In this document: positions 37,701 to 48,169 of the stretch, piece after piece | Position numbering within the stretch: position 1 is the first letter of the stretch | Layout: each line of letters opens with the position of its first letter | DNA from: Rallus limicola | Taxonomy: Eukaryota > Chordata > Aves > Gruiformes > Rallidae | Length of the DNA stretch: 64,000 nt | Assembly: GCA_022605955.1 (NCBI GenBank) | Contig: JAKCOZ010000001.1 | Location: 78,356,520 to 78,420,519 of the forward strand | Direction: 5' to 3' | Position numbers and translations under genes: made by a program | The notes under the pieces: model-generated | The model's input: the letters and a program-made list of their open reading frames with translations, nothing else | Database searches by the model: none | What the model was told of the DNA's origin: nothing

Positions 37701-39491
37701 GCTCGTGTGTCCTGTTAGGAGGTTTCAGACGAGCTATGCCTTTCAGGCCTAGCTTCTTTACTTTGGAAGTTATTGCTGGACGTTTAGCATGTTTTGAACT
37801 GCAGTCTGCTAGGGCCGAGAAAAGCACCGTAGGAGGTTCCAGGCATGTTCCCTCTTTCCAGGCAAAGGAAAAGGCTGAGAGCCAAAGTGACAGGGTCTGC
37901 TCGTGTGTCCTGTTAGGAGGTTTCAGACGAGCTATGCCTTTCAGGCCTAGCTTCTTTACTTTGGGAGTTATTGCTGGACGTTTAGCATGTTTTGAACTGC
38001 AGTCTGCTAGGGCCGAGAAAAGCACCGTAGGAGGTTCCAGGCATGTTCCCTCTTTCCAGGCAAAGGAAAAGGCTGAGAGCCAAAGTGACAGGGTCTGCTC
38101 GTGTGTCCTGTTAGGAGGTTTCAGACAAGCTATGCCTTTCAGGCCTAGCTTCTTTACTTTGGGAGTTATTGCTGGACGTTTAGCATGTTTTGAACTGCAG
38201 TCTGCTAGGGCCGAGAAAAGCACCGTAGGAGGTTCCAGGCATGTTCCCCTCTTTCCAGGCAAAGGAAAAGGCTGAGAGCCAAAGTGACAGGGTCTGCTCG
38301 TGTGTCCTGTTAGGAGGTTTCAGACAAGCTATGCCTTTCAGGCCTAGCTTCTTTACTTTGGGAGTTATTGCTGGACGTTTAGCATGTTTTGAACTGCAGT
38401 CTGCTAGGGCCGAGAAAAGCACCGTAGGAGGTTCCAGGCATGTTCCCTCTTTCCAGGCAAAGGAAAAGGCTGAGAGCCAAAGTGACAGGGTCTGCTCGTG
38501 TGTCCTGCTAGGAGGTTTCAGACAAGCTATGCCTTTCAGGCCTAGCTTCTTTACTTTGGGAGTTATTGCTGGACGTTTAGCATGTTTTGAACTGCAGTCT
38601 GCTAGGGCCGAGAAAAGCACCGTAGGAGGTTCCAGGCATGTTCCCTCTTTCCAGGCAAAGGAAAAGGCTGAGAGCCAAAGTGACAGGGTCTGCTCGTGTG
38701 TCCTGTTAGGAGGTTTCAGACGAGCTATGCCTTTCCGGCCTAGCTTCTTTACTTTGGGAGTTATTGCTGGACGTTTAGCATGTTTTGAACTGCAGTCTGC
38801 TAGGGCCGAGAAAAGCACCGTAGGAGGTTCCAGGCATGTTCCCTCTTTCCAGGCAAAGGAAAAGGCTGAGAGCCAAAGTGACAGGGTCTGCTCGTGTGTC
38901 CTGTTAGGAGGTTTCAGACGAGCTATGCCTTTCAGGCCTAGCTTCTTTACTTTGGGAGTTATTGCTGGACGTTTAGCATGTTTTGAACTGCAGTCTGCTA
39001 GGGCCGAGAAAAGCACCGTAGGAGGTTCCAGGCATGTTCCCTCTTTCCAGGCAAAGGAAAAGGCTGAGAGCCAAAGTGACAGGGTCTGCTCGTGTGTCCT
39101 GTTAGGAGGTTTCAGACAAGCTATGCCTTTCAGGCCTAGCTTCTTTGGGAGTTATTGCTGGACGTTTAGCATGTTTTGAACTGCAGTCTGCTAGGGCCGA
39201 GAAAAGCACCGTAGGAGGTTCCAGGCATGTTCCCTCTTTCCAGGCAAAGGAAAAGGCTGAGAGTCAAAGTGACAGGGTCTGCTCGTGTGTCCTGTTAGGA
39301 GGTTTCAGACGAGCTATGCCTTTCAGGCCTAGCTTCTTTACTTTGGGAGTTATTGCTGGACGTTTAGCATGTTTTGAACTGCAGTCTGCTAGGGCCGAGA
39401 AAAGCACCGTAGGAGGTTCCAGGCATGTTCCCTCTTTCCAGGCAAAGGAAAAGGCTGAGAGCCAAAGTGACAGGGTCTGCTCGTGTGTCCT
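34793..39491. repeat. Right-end array segment (22-monomer block plus partial)
   Basis: The short copy at 34793 carries the same CTGATAGGAGG marker as the upstream blocks. The next short copy is at 39145, 22 monomers later (4352 bp including one extra C at about 38246-38249). Two copies carry ACCGTTGG (about 35057 and 35849), four monomers apart. A TGATCGTG substitution near 37305 introduces a stop in the plus frame. The array stops inside a monomer at the N gap, so the true satellite edge is not seen. Confidence 0.8.
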
Positions 39492-39591
39492 NNNNNNNNN
39501 NNNNNNNNNNNNNNNNNNNNNNNNNNNNNNNNNNNNNNNNNNNNNNNNNNNNNNNNNNNNNNNNNNNNNNNNNNNNNNNNNNNNNNNNNNN
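39492..39591. other. Assembly gap, exactly 100 N
   Basis: One hundred consecutive Ns separate the satellite from non-repetitive DNA. A round 100 is a common placeholder for a scaffold gap of unknown size, so the amount of missing sequence cannot be read from it. Adjacency of the array and the right flank is inferred by scaffolding only. Confidence 0.98.
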
Positions 39592-39658
39592 CCTGAAAAT
39601 GTTTCATGTTCTTTGCTGTGAATCTCTTACGACAAGAAGCGCATTTTAGGGACGAAAG

Positions 39659-39699
39659 AGAAAAAAAAAAAAAAACAAAAAAAGAAAAAAAAAACAAAA
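39659..39699. repeat. A-rich low-complexity tract
   Basis: About 40 bases are almost entirely A with isolated C and G. It could be a decayed poly(A) tail of a retroposed copy or simple low complexity. No source element is recognised upstream because of the gap. Confidence 0.8.
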
Positions 39700-39860
39700 C
39701 CACATCTGCTATCCAAAGATTTTAGTCTTTTTTCAGGGTTTTTTTGTGTGTCTCTGTTGCTTTATATAATGCAATATTTTGTAGTGAAAATAGATAAATC
39801 TGGTTTCTATCTGATGCGTTTTTTCATATCTCTCATGAATGGTGAGCTGTTTTGCATATA

Positions 39861-39879
39861 AATAAAAGTATCAAATAAA
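39861..39879 (+). terminator. Tandem polyadenylation signals
   Basis: AATAAA occurs at 39861-39866 and 39874-39879. A G/T-rich then T-rich element (ATGTTGGGTTTTTTT, about 39882-39900) follows. This spacing fits a canonical vertebrate cleavage and polyadenylation site on the plus strand. Use is not proven by sequence. Confidence 0.45.
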
Positions 39880-40110
39880 AATATGTTGGGTTTTTTTTTT
39901 TAATTATTTTTTCCCTGTTGGTCTTTCTGTAAGATGAAGACGCGATGCCCTTATGAATAAGGGTTGCAAAGGCTTCTCAAGTCGTGCGTGGGAGAGCTTC
40001 AACAGGTTACCTGCCTCTTCCTAAGGATGCCCAGGCTGCAGTCCCTCCACCGCAGCTCCCCTGCTCCAGCCACTCCCAGCTGGATGCTCTGCCCAAATGC
40101 ACGGGGTGGG

Positions 40111-40129
40111 ACACACACACACACACACA
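40111..40129. repeat. (AC)n microsatellite
   Basis: About nine and a half perfect AC dinucleotides, a typical short vertebrate microsatellite. Confidence 0.95.
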
Positions 40130-40646
40130 GACTAGTACTTTGGCTTTCTCCGGTCACAGCTGACATCTGGTCGCACGTTTCAAAGTTCAGGCTGTAAAAC
40201 CAAACCTGATGCTCCCCAGCATCTGTCCCGCCACGTCGCTCCTCGCCACGCCTGACTTTGCACCCCAAAATGTACGTGTTTCGTCCTGCCCGAGGTCCAT
40301 TTTCTTCCCCTCCTTTCAATTCAGGCTCAAACCTTCTCCAACCAGGTCCAGAGTACGTAAAACCAGGTAAAATTCTCAGGCCCTTTCTGTTTCTTCTGAA
40401 AACCCCAACCCTATTCCTTCATACAGGGCTTCGCTGCCAAAGCGTGGCACCTGCAGCACCGCACAGACGTGGGCTCCACAACGGGCAGGTCATTCATTAC
40501 TCTGAGCAACAAGAGACCTCTGTGCCGTCTTGTTTATTAAATCCTTCTCTTGCTTACCACAAGGGTTTAATTTTACCTATAATTTGAATACCTCCCATTG
40601 ACTGGGGAGGCTGCATCCTCCATTGTTACTTGCTGGAGAGATAAAA

Positions 40647-40680
40647 CCCTCCCCTCCCCCCCTCCCCGTCCCCCCTTCCC
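40647..40680. repeat. C-rich polypyrimidine tract
   Basis: A run of C with isolated T and one G, containing several C4-C7 blocks. The opposite strand has the spacing of a G-quadruplex-prone sequence. Confidence 0.85.
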
Positions 40681-43023
40681 ATTTTTACGGCTGACACTTT
40701 GCACAGTGGTTTAATTAAGTGTGGGCTTGACCAGCTGAAAAGCTCCACGCAGAAAACCTGTCAGAGAGGCTGTTAATTCCACTTTCTGCCAATGCACGCT
40801 TCCCACGTCCCAAGGGAGCACGCACAGATTTGGTGGTACGACGGACAGTTTACAAATCCTACATCCTTCAGGGGCTGGAAAAAAACCCACCCAAACCCCA
40901 CCTCCACCAAGGCTGGAGCTGGTTTTCTTTTGGGACAGGGCTCGTTTCTTAGCTTCTGACAACATCTGGACACTAGGGCCAAGCTCGATGCTGATTGCCT
41001 GAGCGACACGGTAAACCTCGCCACCCAGCAAGCCCGCGTGCTGCCAGCGTTTGGGGAGGACGTGGTTAATGATAAAAAGATTAACGTCATATTTCCATCT
41101 CAAGCGTTGGGAACGCGTGTTTTAGGGAAGAGAGTGCTCTGCTCTGCCTCACTGCAAAGTAGGGTGCCTGCAGTCACCAGTGATTGATTCAAGCTTGCCC
41201 TTGAGTATGGGATACGGGAGGTGCGAACCCTGTGCTCCCCCTGGCCGCGCTCCCCCCTCTGTGGGTGTTGTGAACACATCGGGGCATGGGATGAGAGACG
41301 CTCAAGTCAGGTTCCTGCAGGGAAGTTTGTTGCCGACCCAGCAGCACTGATTAGCTCAGATGTGTCGCAGGTCTCAAGGCAGAGGGCCATGGGGAAACAT
41401 GTCCCAGCGCCGAGCCGGGTGAGCACCCCGCGTTGTATTAGGCAGTAGTGTGTGGAGCTGCCTGGGAACAGCTCAGGTTTGAAAGTAAGAAATATCCCCT
41501 GGGTCATCCCATTCCTACATCCCCTGGGGGATCGGGGAGCCCGCCTCCACCCAGAGAGAGGGCAGGAAGGGCTTTGCATTTGTTGGCACCCACAGGATCA
41601 AGGCTCCAGTTTAACCTGCAGAAGAGTCAGGGCGCTTGACCTGAAGGTGTGGTCTTTTTCTCCCAAAGTTTTATCTGGTGGAAGAAATTGCTTTTCCTCT
41701 ACAACTCCTCACTTGCATCCACTCCCTACTTTGCTTGTATCCTCTCACCACCGTAAACATCATCCCAAGCAATTCTGTTTTTCCTGCTGGCACCAAGAAG
41801 GAAACTGACTCTCATTTAAGTTGATGTCTGTTGAAAAGATAAACATAAGTTTTTGCCTGCCTCCTCCCCCCTCCCCGATTTTTTTATTATTCTTGAGAAA
41901 GATATGAGTAGTATGTAAAAGCTACAAAGTTAATGCAATAAAAAGGCTGCATGGGTAAGTGCTCAAAAGTCTGCATTTATGAAGAACGGGTAAACAAATT
42001 TAACTCCATCTCATTTCAAGCCTGTGTTAGATAGCAATAAAGTCTAATTATATAATCAAAGTTACTTTGTGTACGTCTACGTTCCCTCAGCAATACAGGA
42101 ATGAATGACCTTGCACAGTCTTGTAGGAGGAACTGGGTGGCACTGCTCAGTGGAAGTTGGTATGGTGCATGGCCAATCCAACAACTGGCAGGAAAGAATC
42201 ACAAGAGTTGGTATTTCCTGGGGTTTTTTAGGGTTTAAAGCAAAGGTTAAAGCTGCAGTCGCATGCTTTTGTTTCACATATGAAGAGGAGCCCAGAGTAC
42301 AAACCATGAAAGAAAGCATGCTCAAAGACAGAGAAAGCAGAGAACTATGTCTGGACAAAGCTAACAGAGGTGCTTTAAGCCCGACTCAATCCAATATGTA
42401 AAACATGGAAAGGAAATCAAAGTTCCCAGAGAGGAAGGACACAAGCCCTAGAACATCCCAGTACAGGGGATATCCAGCACACCCTTAGTGTAAGGTGGGT
42501 AACACATATTAAGACATACGTGCAGACCTGTAAGAACATACCCGGACATGGGGCACAATGCATTCACATAGCTACCATGAGGAAACAGGACATCTAATGC
42601 GTTCACCTGAAGCCTAGAAACAGACCCCGACCCTGATACAGAGAACGAGGAGAGCCTGCAACCCTAAAGCAACTTCTGCAAATAAACGCGGGCACCGATT
42701 TCCACAGGACTGTACAGCTCAGAGTGGGGCTGTTTCCAGGAGCATTGTATCGTTTCCTAAGAGATTAAAGGATTTAGAGCACAAATTATTCCGAAACATC
42801 AACTTGCATTTCTGCTTCTATTCCTTATGCGTATACAACGGGAAGGATTTCGAGGCATAGACCATCGCTCACTGGCAAAGCCCACGGTACATGTGCCACA
42901 GACCCACCGGCCTTACTGCTTGTGTTAGAAAGGTGGGGTATTACAGCTGACACTTCACAGAGGATAAATTCTCGGGGCCTTGGGTGCGATTTGATACCTT
43001 TGCTGTATTTCTAGCAAAGAGCA

Positions 43024-43042
43024 TGTGTGTGTGTGTGTGTGT
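43024..43042. repeat. (TG)n microsatellite
   Basis: About nine and a half perfect TG dinucleotides, followed shortly by a GA-rich stretch (AAAGAGAGAGAAA). Confidence 0.95.
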
Positions 43043-45139
43043 CTATGAAAGAGAGAGAAATTGCAGGGGGTGGGTAGGGAGCTGAAGAGGACGCCGTGTA
43101 TGAAATTCAACAAAGAAATGGATCGCTTCCATTATATAGGCATGAAGAAATACTAGCAACATTCTATCTGTCCACGTATCTATCCATCTCGCTGTCCTGT
43201 AACCCAATTAACCCAGCCCTTTTAGGGTGAATAAATGCGTTCTAATATCAACCATTATTTTTCAGCACTCTCAGTTTATTCTCCAGGGTGGGACAGATCA
43301 ATAACCACAACAGCAACCGACCCAAAAGGAAAAGGCAGTCTCCTGGCACTTCTTATTTATTCCTTCAGAGGCGATTTTGTTTTTCCTGCCTCTTCCCCTG
43401 GTGACGGATTTTGCCTTTCCTGCCCAGAATGGCCGTGTTGTTTTATCCTGGGCTCTATTTGCATGTGGGCTTCAGATTCGTCTTTGGCTCCTTGCACAGT
43501 TTGGGATGAGACCCTCCCGTCCCCAGAGAGAGGGGGCAGGTGTTGCTCCAGTCGAGCGAATGGAACCAAATTACAGGACCGTCTGTCGCCTCTCTGGGAG
43601 CCGGTGGAGGGAGGGGAAGAAGGGGAGGGGAGCGGGATGCGTGTGACAGAAAAGAAAAGCAGAACATCATACTGATGCCGATAAGAGCTTGAAAAACATG
43701 AGTCACCCCAGCCCACAGCCCCACCCAAAACCAAGCAGCAGCCACCTGAAAGAGAAATGTCAGGAGCAGAGACAGAAATAAATTGAGTCACTGAGCTGGA
43801 ATAACTCAGGCTTAAAAGGAAACAGAGCTCAGATACCGTCCAACTTTCAGGCACACAGGGGCAGGCACGAAGTTGGGACAGCTAATGCCCCTTCTTTCTC
43901 AGCTCCCTCCTGTGCCTTTTGATGCCCTTTCCTCAGTCTTTCCAGAGCTGGTCTCCCCAGCCTCCAGCCACTCCTCCCAGACTCCCCATAGCCACCCTGA
44001 GGGCTGCACGATTCCACAGAGGTCCTGCTCCTCCACCACCAGCCCATGCCTGGCAGTGCAGCTGGTCCTCGCTCCCATGGGGAGCTGCTTGGTACTCCAG
44101 CTCAGGGGCAGAGTGACAGGGCTGGTCTGTCACTTCCACTATAGTCTGCAGAGTTTTATCCCATCAGCCCAGGAAAGCAGGTGATGATACAGAAGTTACA
44201 CTGTTCTCATCCCTACCCAGCTGCCTCAGTCATTCTTAGCAATTTAATACAAAGAGCAGCCCCCCACCTTGTTTTCAGTGCTTTTTCCTCCCAAGCTTTC
44301 CCACACACTCATGTGTGTGTGCAGTGATAGCCCTCCGAGTGTCAGGGCATGGAGTCACTTGGGAAGCAACAGGTGACAGTTCTTCTGATGTTCCTCACTG
44401 AAATGGGAAGATGATCAGAGAAAAGAAAGCTGCTCTGGGGAGAATTCAGAGGAGACCTGGGAGAAGGGATCAAAAAAGGCGTCATTAGTGGTGCTTAAAT
44501 CAAAGCAAAAGCCACACAGGGTAAAAAGAGAGAAGAGCAGAAGAAGCCAGGTCACATATGTGAAGGGGGCACATATATCTGAGACTTGGCATAAGGTGAG
44601 GGGTTTTGCATGGGGGTGGTGGGGTGCACAAGTGAGCCTGGGGCATGGGCAGGTGGAGAAGTGAGAAAATAACTGCATTAAAAAGCAGGGAACAAACCCG
44701 TGAAAAGGGTGGCAGCAGAACGTGTGAGGAAGGAAAAGGATATGAGAGGCTGGGTAGAGCTGCTAGTATGGGAGGATGGGGAGAAGATACCCTGGAGAGC
44801 CAAGAAAGAGGTAGCAGCTTGCTTGGGGGGGTTAGAAATGCGTCCAGTCCAGGAACAGACACCAGGCAGGGAGGGAACTGGAAGGAATCATTAATTAGAC
44901 ATTCAAGACTACTGATGAGAGATCACCAAAACTTTAATCATGGCCAGAGGGATGGACTGCCACATGAACATTTTCTGAAGAACCAAAAGATAAGGGGCTC
45001 GTCACATAACATCTATCCTCCAGAGAAGTCCTCTGTCTTCTTACCCCAAAACTATTCTGTGCATGGAAGTGGCAGGAAGATTTGCAAACCCCAGGGCTAG
45101 AGCTCAGTATGGGCTCACAGACAAGATAAACGCAAAGAC

Positions 45140-45759
45140 GGAAAGGAAAGGGAAAGGGAAGGGAAAGGGAAGGGAAAGGGAAGGGAAAGGGAAGGGGAAA
45201 GGGAAGGGAAAGGGAAGGGAAAGGGAAGGGAAAGGGAAAGGGAAGGGAAGGGAAAGGGAAGGGAAGGGAAAGGGAAGGGAAAGGGAAGGGAAAGGGAAGG
45301 GGAAAGGGAAGGGAAGGGAAGGGAAGGGAAGGGAAGGGAAGGGAAGGGAAGGGAAGGGAAGGGAAGGGAAGGGAAGGGAAGGGAAGGGAAGGGAAGGGAA
45401 GGGAAGGGAAGGGAAGGGAAGGAAGGGAAGGGAAGGGAAGGGAAGGGAAGGGAAGGGAAGGGAAGGGAAGGGAAGGGAAGGGAAGGGAAGGGAAGGGAAG
45501 GGAAGGGAAGGGAAGGGAAGGGAAGGGAAGGGAAGGGAAGGGAAGGGAAGGGAAGGGAAGGGAGAAGGGAAGGGAAGGGAAGGGAAGGGAAGGGAAGGGA
45601 AGGGAAGGGAAGGGAAGGGAAGGAAAGGAAAGGAAAGGAAAGGAAAGGAAAGGAAAGGAAAGGAAAGGAAAGGAAAGGAAAGGAAAGGAAAGGAAAGGAA
45701 AGGAAAGGAAAGGAAAGGAAAGGAAAGGAAAGGAAAGGAAAGGAAAGGAAAGGAAAGGA
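45140..45759. repeat. GGGAA/GGAAA polypurine microsatellite, about 620 bp
   Basis: A pure purine strand in three zones. From 45140 to about 45305 GGGAA and GGGAAA units are mixed. From about 45306 to 45619 there is nearly pure GGGAA, interrupted only at about 45421 (one G lost) and 45563 (GAGAA). From about 45620 to 45757 there is pure GGAAA. The zoned structure suggests successive expansions of related pentamers. The GGGAA zone satisfies the four-G3-run pattern of G-quadruplexes, and the whole tract could form triplex DNA. Open frames across it on both strands are artefacts of the period. Confidence 0.97.
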
Positions 45760-47830
45760 GGACAGAGCAGAATTCAACTGTGTGCAGACACAACATTCAA
45801 GGATGACAACTTCCCACATCTCAGACTCAATAATCCCAACATCAAGGGTCTTCTGGCCATTTAAGCGATGTCAAGATTTTAAGACAGGCTTCAAGATTTT
45901 CCCAGAAATGGTCCCTATAGGATAGAGCCACAAACCTGTATTGGACTGACCATGAAAAATTGCAGAAGGACTGTGCAAGACTGACAAAATAGCACAAGAA
46001 ATTCAATCTAAATAAAGTGATAAGGTGATGCAGGCAGGGAAGAACCTTTCTAACTTCACATATAAATGATAAATCCTGAGCCAACCACAGAAGCAAACTC
46101 GTACAGTTATGATATATTGTTTCATGATAACATCAGCTTGGTTCTTGGTGGAATGGGAAAAGAAAATGAAATGTTAGATACTATTATCTTTGTAGAGAGG
46201 ACAGAACAGGTAGAGAACACCACAGAGAGCATCATTATGCCATAGCATAAAAGCAAAATAAGTCTGTAGCCTGAATAGCACATGCTGCTCTGGTCCTCTA
46301 GTCTTTTGGTAAGAATACAGTAAATGTCCAAAAGCATCTGAGAATGGCAGCAAGGATAACCCAAAGCAGGGAGTAGCTTCAGTGGCGGTGACTCAACCAC
46401 TTCCTTGGGCAGCCTGTTCTGGTTCTTGACAACCCTTTCAGTGAAGAAAGGTTTTATCAGTCAAGGTCACAAGTTCTTACCTTGCTTGAATTGCCCCAAG
46501 CAAACCTAAGCTTGGGAGACCTTAAATAAAATTAATCTAGTGATTTGCTCTAGATGATAACTAGAAGTTTAAAGGAAGAAAGGACTGACATGAGACCTGA
46601 GAGTTTAGATGCATCCATTTTGGTCATCAAAACCCTACCAAAATTAGACATATTTTAGATTCAAGCAGCAGAAAGGAGAAAGGAGAAAGAAACAAGGAAG
46701 AGGGAATTGAATAGGAGGTTAAAATGATGACATAAAGAAGAGTGAGAACAGAGGAGTACATGAACAGTGGGGGGAACAGCTGGTCATGCCACTGGGGCTT
46801 GCTAGGTATTTAAAGACAGTCAGACAAAGAATTGTGGGCTGACACCATATCTAGTTCTTCAGACAATCCCTGTATAAACAGATCAGCCTAAATTTTGCAG
46901 CCACTGTGAGCCAAGCCTTGCTGCTCAGGTAGGTGTGGAGTCTCCAAAAGTGATTTGGGGATGCTGATCCCTGATTACTTAATGGGGAAACAGAACCTAA
47001 AAAGGATACAGAGATTCAGAAATTACCTTTAAAGGTAAAAATAACTTTCCTGTAGGTACCATATGACAGTCTCTAGTTCAACCTGTTTCTGAGAAAACAG
47101 GGCTTTCAAGGAAAGTATCTTTAAAAAGCTGCAGAGCAGCCCCTCCCCACCCCCACTCCGCTGGCTCTTCCAGTTCAGGACTCCCCACACAAAGCTCATC
47201 GATGCTAAAGGATTTGTTGAGAAGGAACTACCTGGTTTCTTGACCCATGAAGTAGCTTCAGACAATGTATAAAATAAATCAGTGCAAGACTTCCCTACTC
47301 ATCTCACCCTGTAACAGCACCCAAGATGTGAACCTTACTCTGTAAAGGTGAATCTACCTCAATTGACCTTTTTGTGAATCACTCTTAAAGCAGCTCTCAG
47401 TGGTGGGCTTGCAGTGCATGCTTGACTTCTAATACCTTCTCCATATCATTTCAAGACATCCATGACTCTTGCTACCAAGCAACTTGCTTCTCAGTAGCAC
47501 CCAGAAGTTGAAGTACTGTATGAAACAGGGTTCAGAATGCAGATTTACAAGCTCCCAGAGTGCATAGTGTCATGAGGGACAAAGGACAGGGTCAAGTCCC
47601 ATCAGTGGGTCACACAGGGATTCTAGCACCAAGATGCACTGGCAAAGGGTGGAACCCCCTTGTAACCTTTTTACCCACGGAGATGGGGTCAATAGTGTCT
47701 TCAACACTTTTATCAGAATGAGAGGTTCAGGTGAGAGCAAGCACAGTATGCGCTACCGAGGCAGGCCCCAATGGGATTACTATTTCAAAAATCTCAGAAC
47801 CTGAATCTCACCATTCATCAACAATCTCAG
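45760..47830. other. AT-rich intergenic DNA with one CR1 scrap
   Basis: No coding pattern is seen. Apart from the CR1 fragment at about 46396-46455, I recognise nothing. Short minus-strand frames at 45842-46096, 46122-46400 and 47029-47265 are isolated and lack known domains. Confidence 0.55.
46396..46455 (-). mobile_element. CR1 LINE fragment (short, diverged)
   Basis: The sequence ACTTCCTTGGGCAGCCTGTT, followed by a gap and CAACCCTTTCAGTGAAGAAA, matches the conserved 3' region of avian CR1 elements in reverse complement. Only about 60 bp is clear; similarity fades on both sides. It is a dead 5'- and 3'-truncated remnant. Confidence 0.7.
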
Positions 47831-48169
47831 AATCATAGAATGGTCTGGGTTGGAAGGGACCCCGAGGATCATACAGTTCCAGCTCTCCTTCCACAGGCAG
47901 GGCCACCAACCTTCAGGCATGGATCTACACAACATTGCCCAGGGCCTTGAGCACCTCCAGGGATAGGGCATCCACCACCTCTCTGGGCATCCACCACCTC
48001 TCTGGGCAGGCTGTTCCAGCACCTCACCACTCTCTCTGTAAAGAACTTCCCCCTAATATCTAATCTAAACCTTCCTTCCTTTAGCTTTAATCCATTCCCC
48101 CTTGTCCTGCCATTGCCTGCCCTTTTAAAAAAGTTGATTCCCCTCCTGTTTGTATGCTCCCTTCAGGTA
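47831..48169 (-). mobile_element. CR1 LINE 3' end, 5'-truncated
   Basis: It begins with AATCATAGAATGGTCTGGGT, the reverse complement of the CR1 3' terminus with its ATTCTATG-type end. It continues through recognisable CR1 blocks (GGTTGGAAGGGACC, TCTAATCTAAACCTTCC, TTCCCCCTTGTCCTGCC) to about CCCTTCAGGTAG. No reverse-transcriptase region is present, so it is an ordinary dead 5'-truncated copy. GGGCATCCACCACCTCTCT is duplicated in tandem at about 47967-48004. It shares subfamily-specific text (AAAAAAGTTGATTCCCCTCC) with the copy at 52469. Confidence 0.93.

Larger units (their letters stand above)
1..39491. repeat. 198-bp tandem satellite array (about 200 copies)
   Basis: The region is head-to-tail copies of one 198-bp monomer, all in the same orientation. 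It starts inside a monomer at position 1 and is cut by the N gap at the right. A convenient monomer start is GGGAGTTATTGCTGG (first at 22). Each monomer normally carries one PstI site (CTGCAG) and one StuI site (AGGCCT). It is roughly half G+C and has four fixed CpGs plus one variable CpG. Copies differ by a few substitutions; recurrent ones include AGACAAGC/AGACGAGC, TGTTAGG/TGTCAGG, TTTACTTTGG/TTTCCTTTGG and GAGAGCC/GAGAGTC. The only recurrent length change is loss of ACTTT, giving 193-bp copies. No transposon, gene or other sequence interrupts the array. I do not recognise the monomer as a named satellite. Its size, homogeneity and higher-order structure resemble chromosome-specific centromeric or pericentromeric satellites, but that location is inference. 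Confidence 0.97.
39592..39900 (+). other. Possible 3' UTR / transcript end of an unseen gene
   Basis: This AT-rich, non-repetitive stretch just right of the gap has no open frame of note. It ends with two AATAAA hexamers and a G/T-rich then T-rich run, the usual arrangement of a vertebrate polyadenylation site. It includes an A-rich segment (39659-39699). If it is a 3' UTR, the coding exons lie in the gap or left of the satellite. No coding sequence is visible in the window, so the gene cannot be named. An intergenic AT-rich tract with chance AATAAA motifs is the main alternative. Confidence 0.4.
39901..45139. other. Intergenic/intronic DNA, no recognised gene
   Basis: I see no exon-like coding pattern, RNA gene or full mobile element. 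Open frames here (for example about 146 codons plus at 43235-43675 and 165 codons minus at 43357-43854) overlap each other on opposite strands and contain no domain I recognise. Small simple repeats lie at 40111-40129, 40647-40680 and 43024-43042. An isolated AATAAA at about 41938 has no other transcript feature near it. Confidence 0.6.

Noticed and set aside
1..39491. CRISPR-like array
   Set aside because: There are no unique spacers; each unit is a near-identical contiguous 198-bp copy, and the flanking DNA is vertebrate.
1..39491. CENP-B box within the monomer
   Set aside because: No match to the TTCG....A..CGGG core was seen in the consensus or its variants.
213..39621. Giant repetitive proteins encoded by the satellite, on either strand
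   Set aside because: Frames exist only because the monomer is 66 codons with no stop. The 5-bp deletions and single-base insertions break them, variants are not biased to silent sites as far as I can see, and both strands are equally open.
43235..43854. Overlapping plus and minus open frames of 146 and 165 codons
   Set aside because: They occupy the same DNA on opposite strands and neither shows a known domain or exon boundaries.
45063..45819. Lysine/glycine/arginine-rich or serine/proline/phenylalanine-rich open frames across 45.1-45.8 kb
   Set aside because: These are translations of the GGGAA/GGAAA microsatellite in several frames and have no independent coding evidence.
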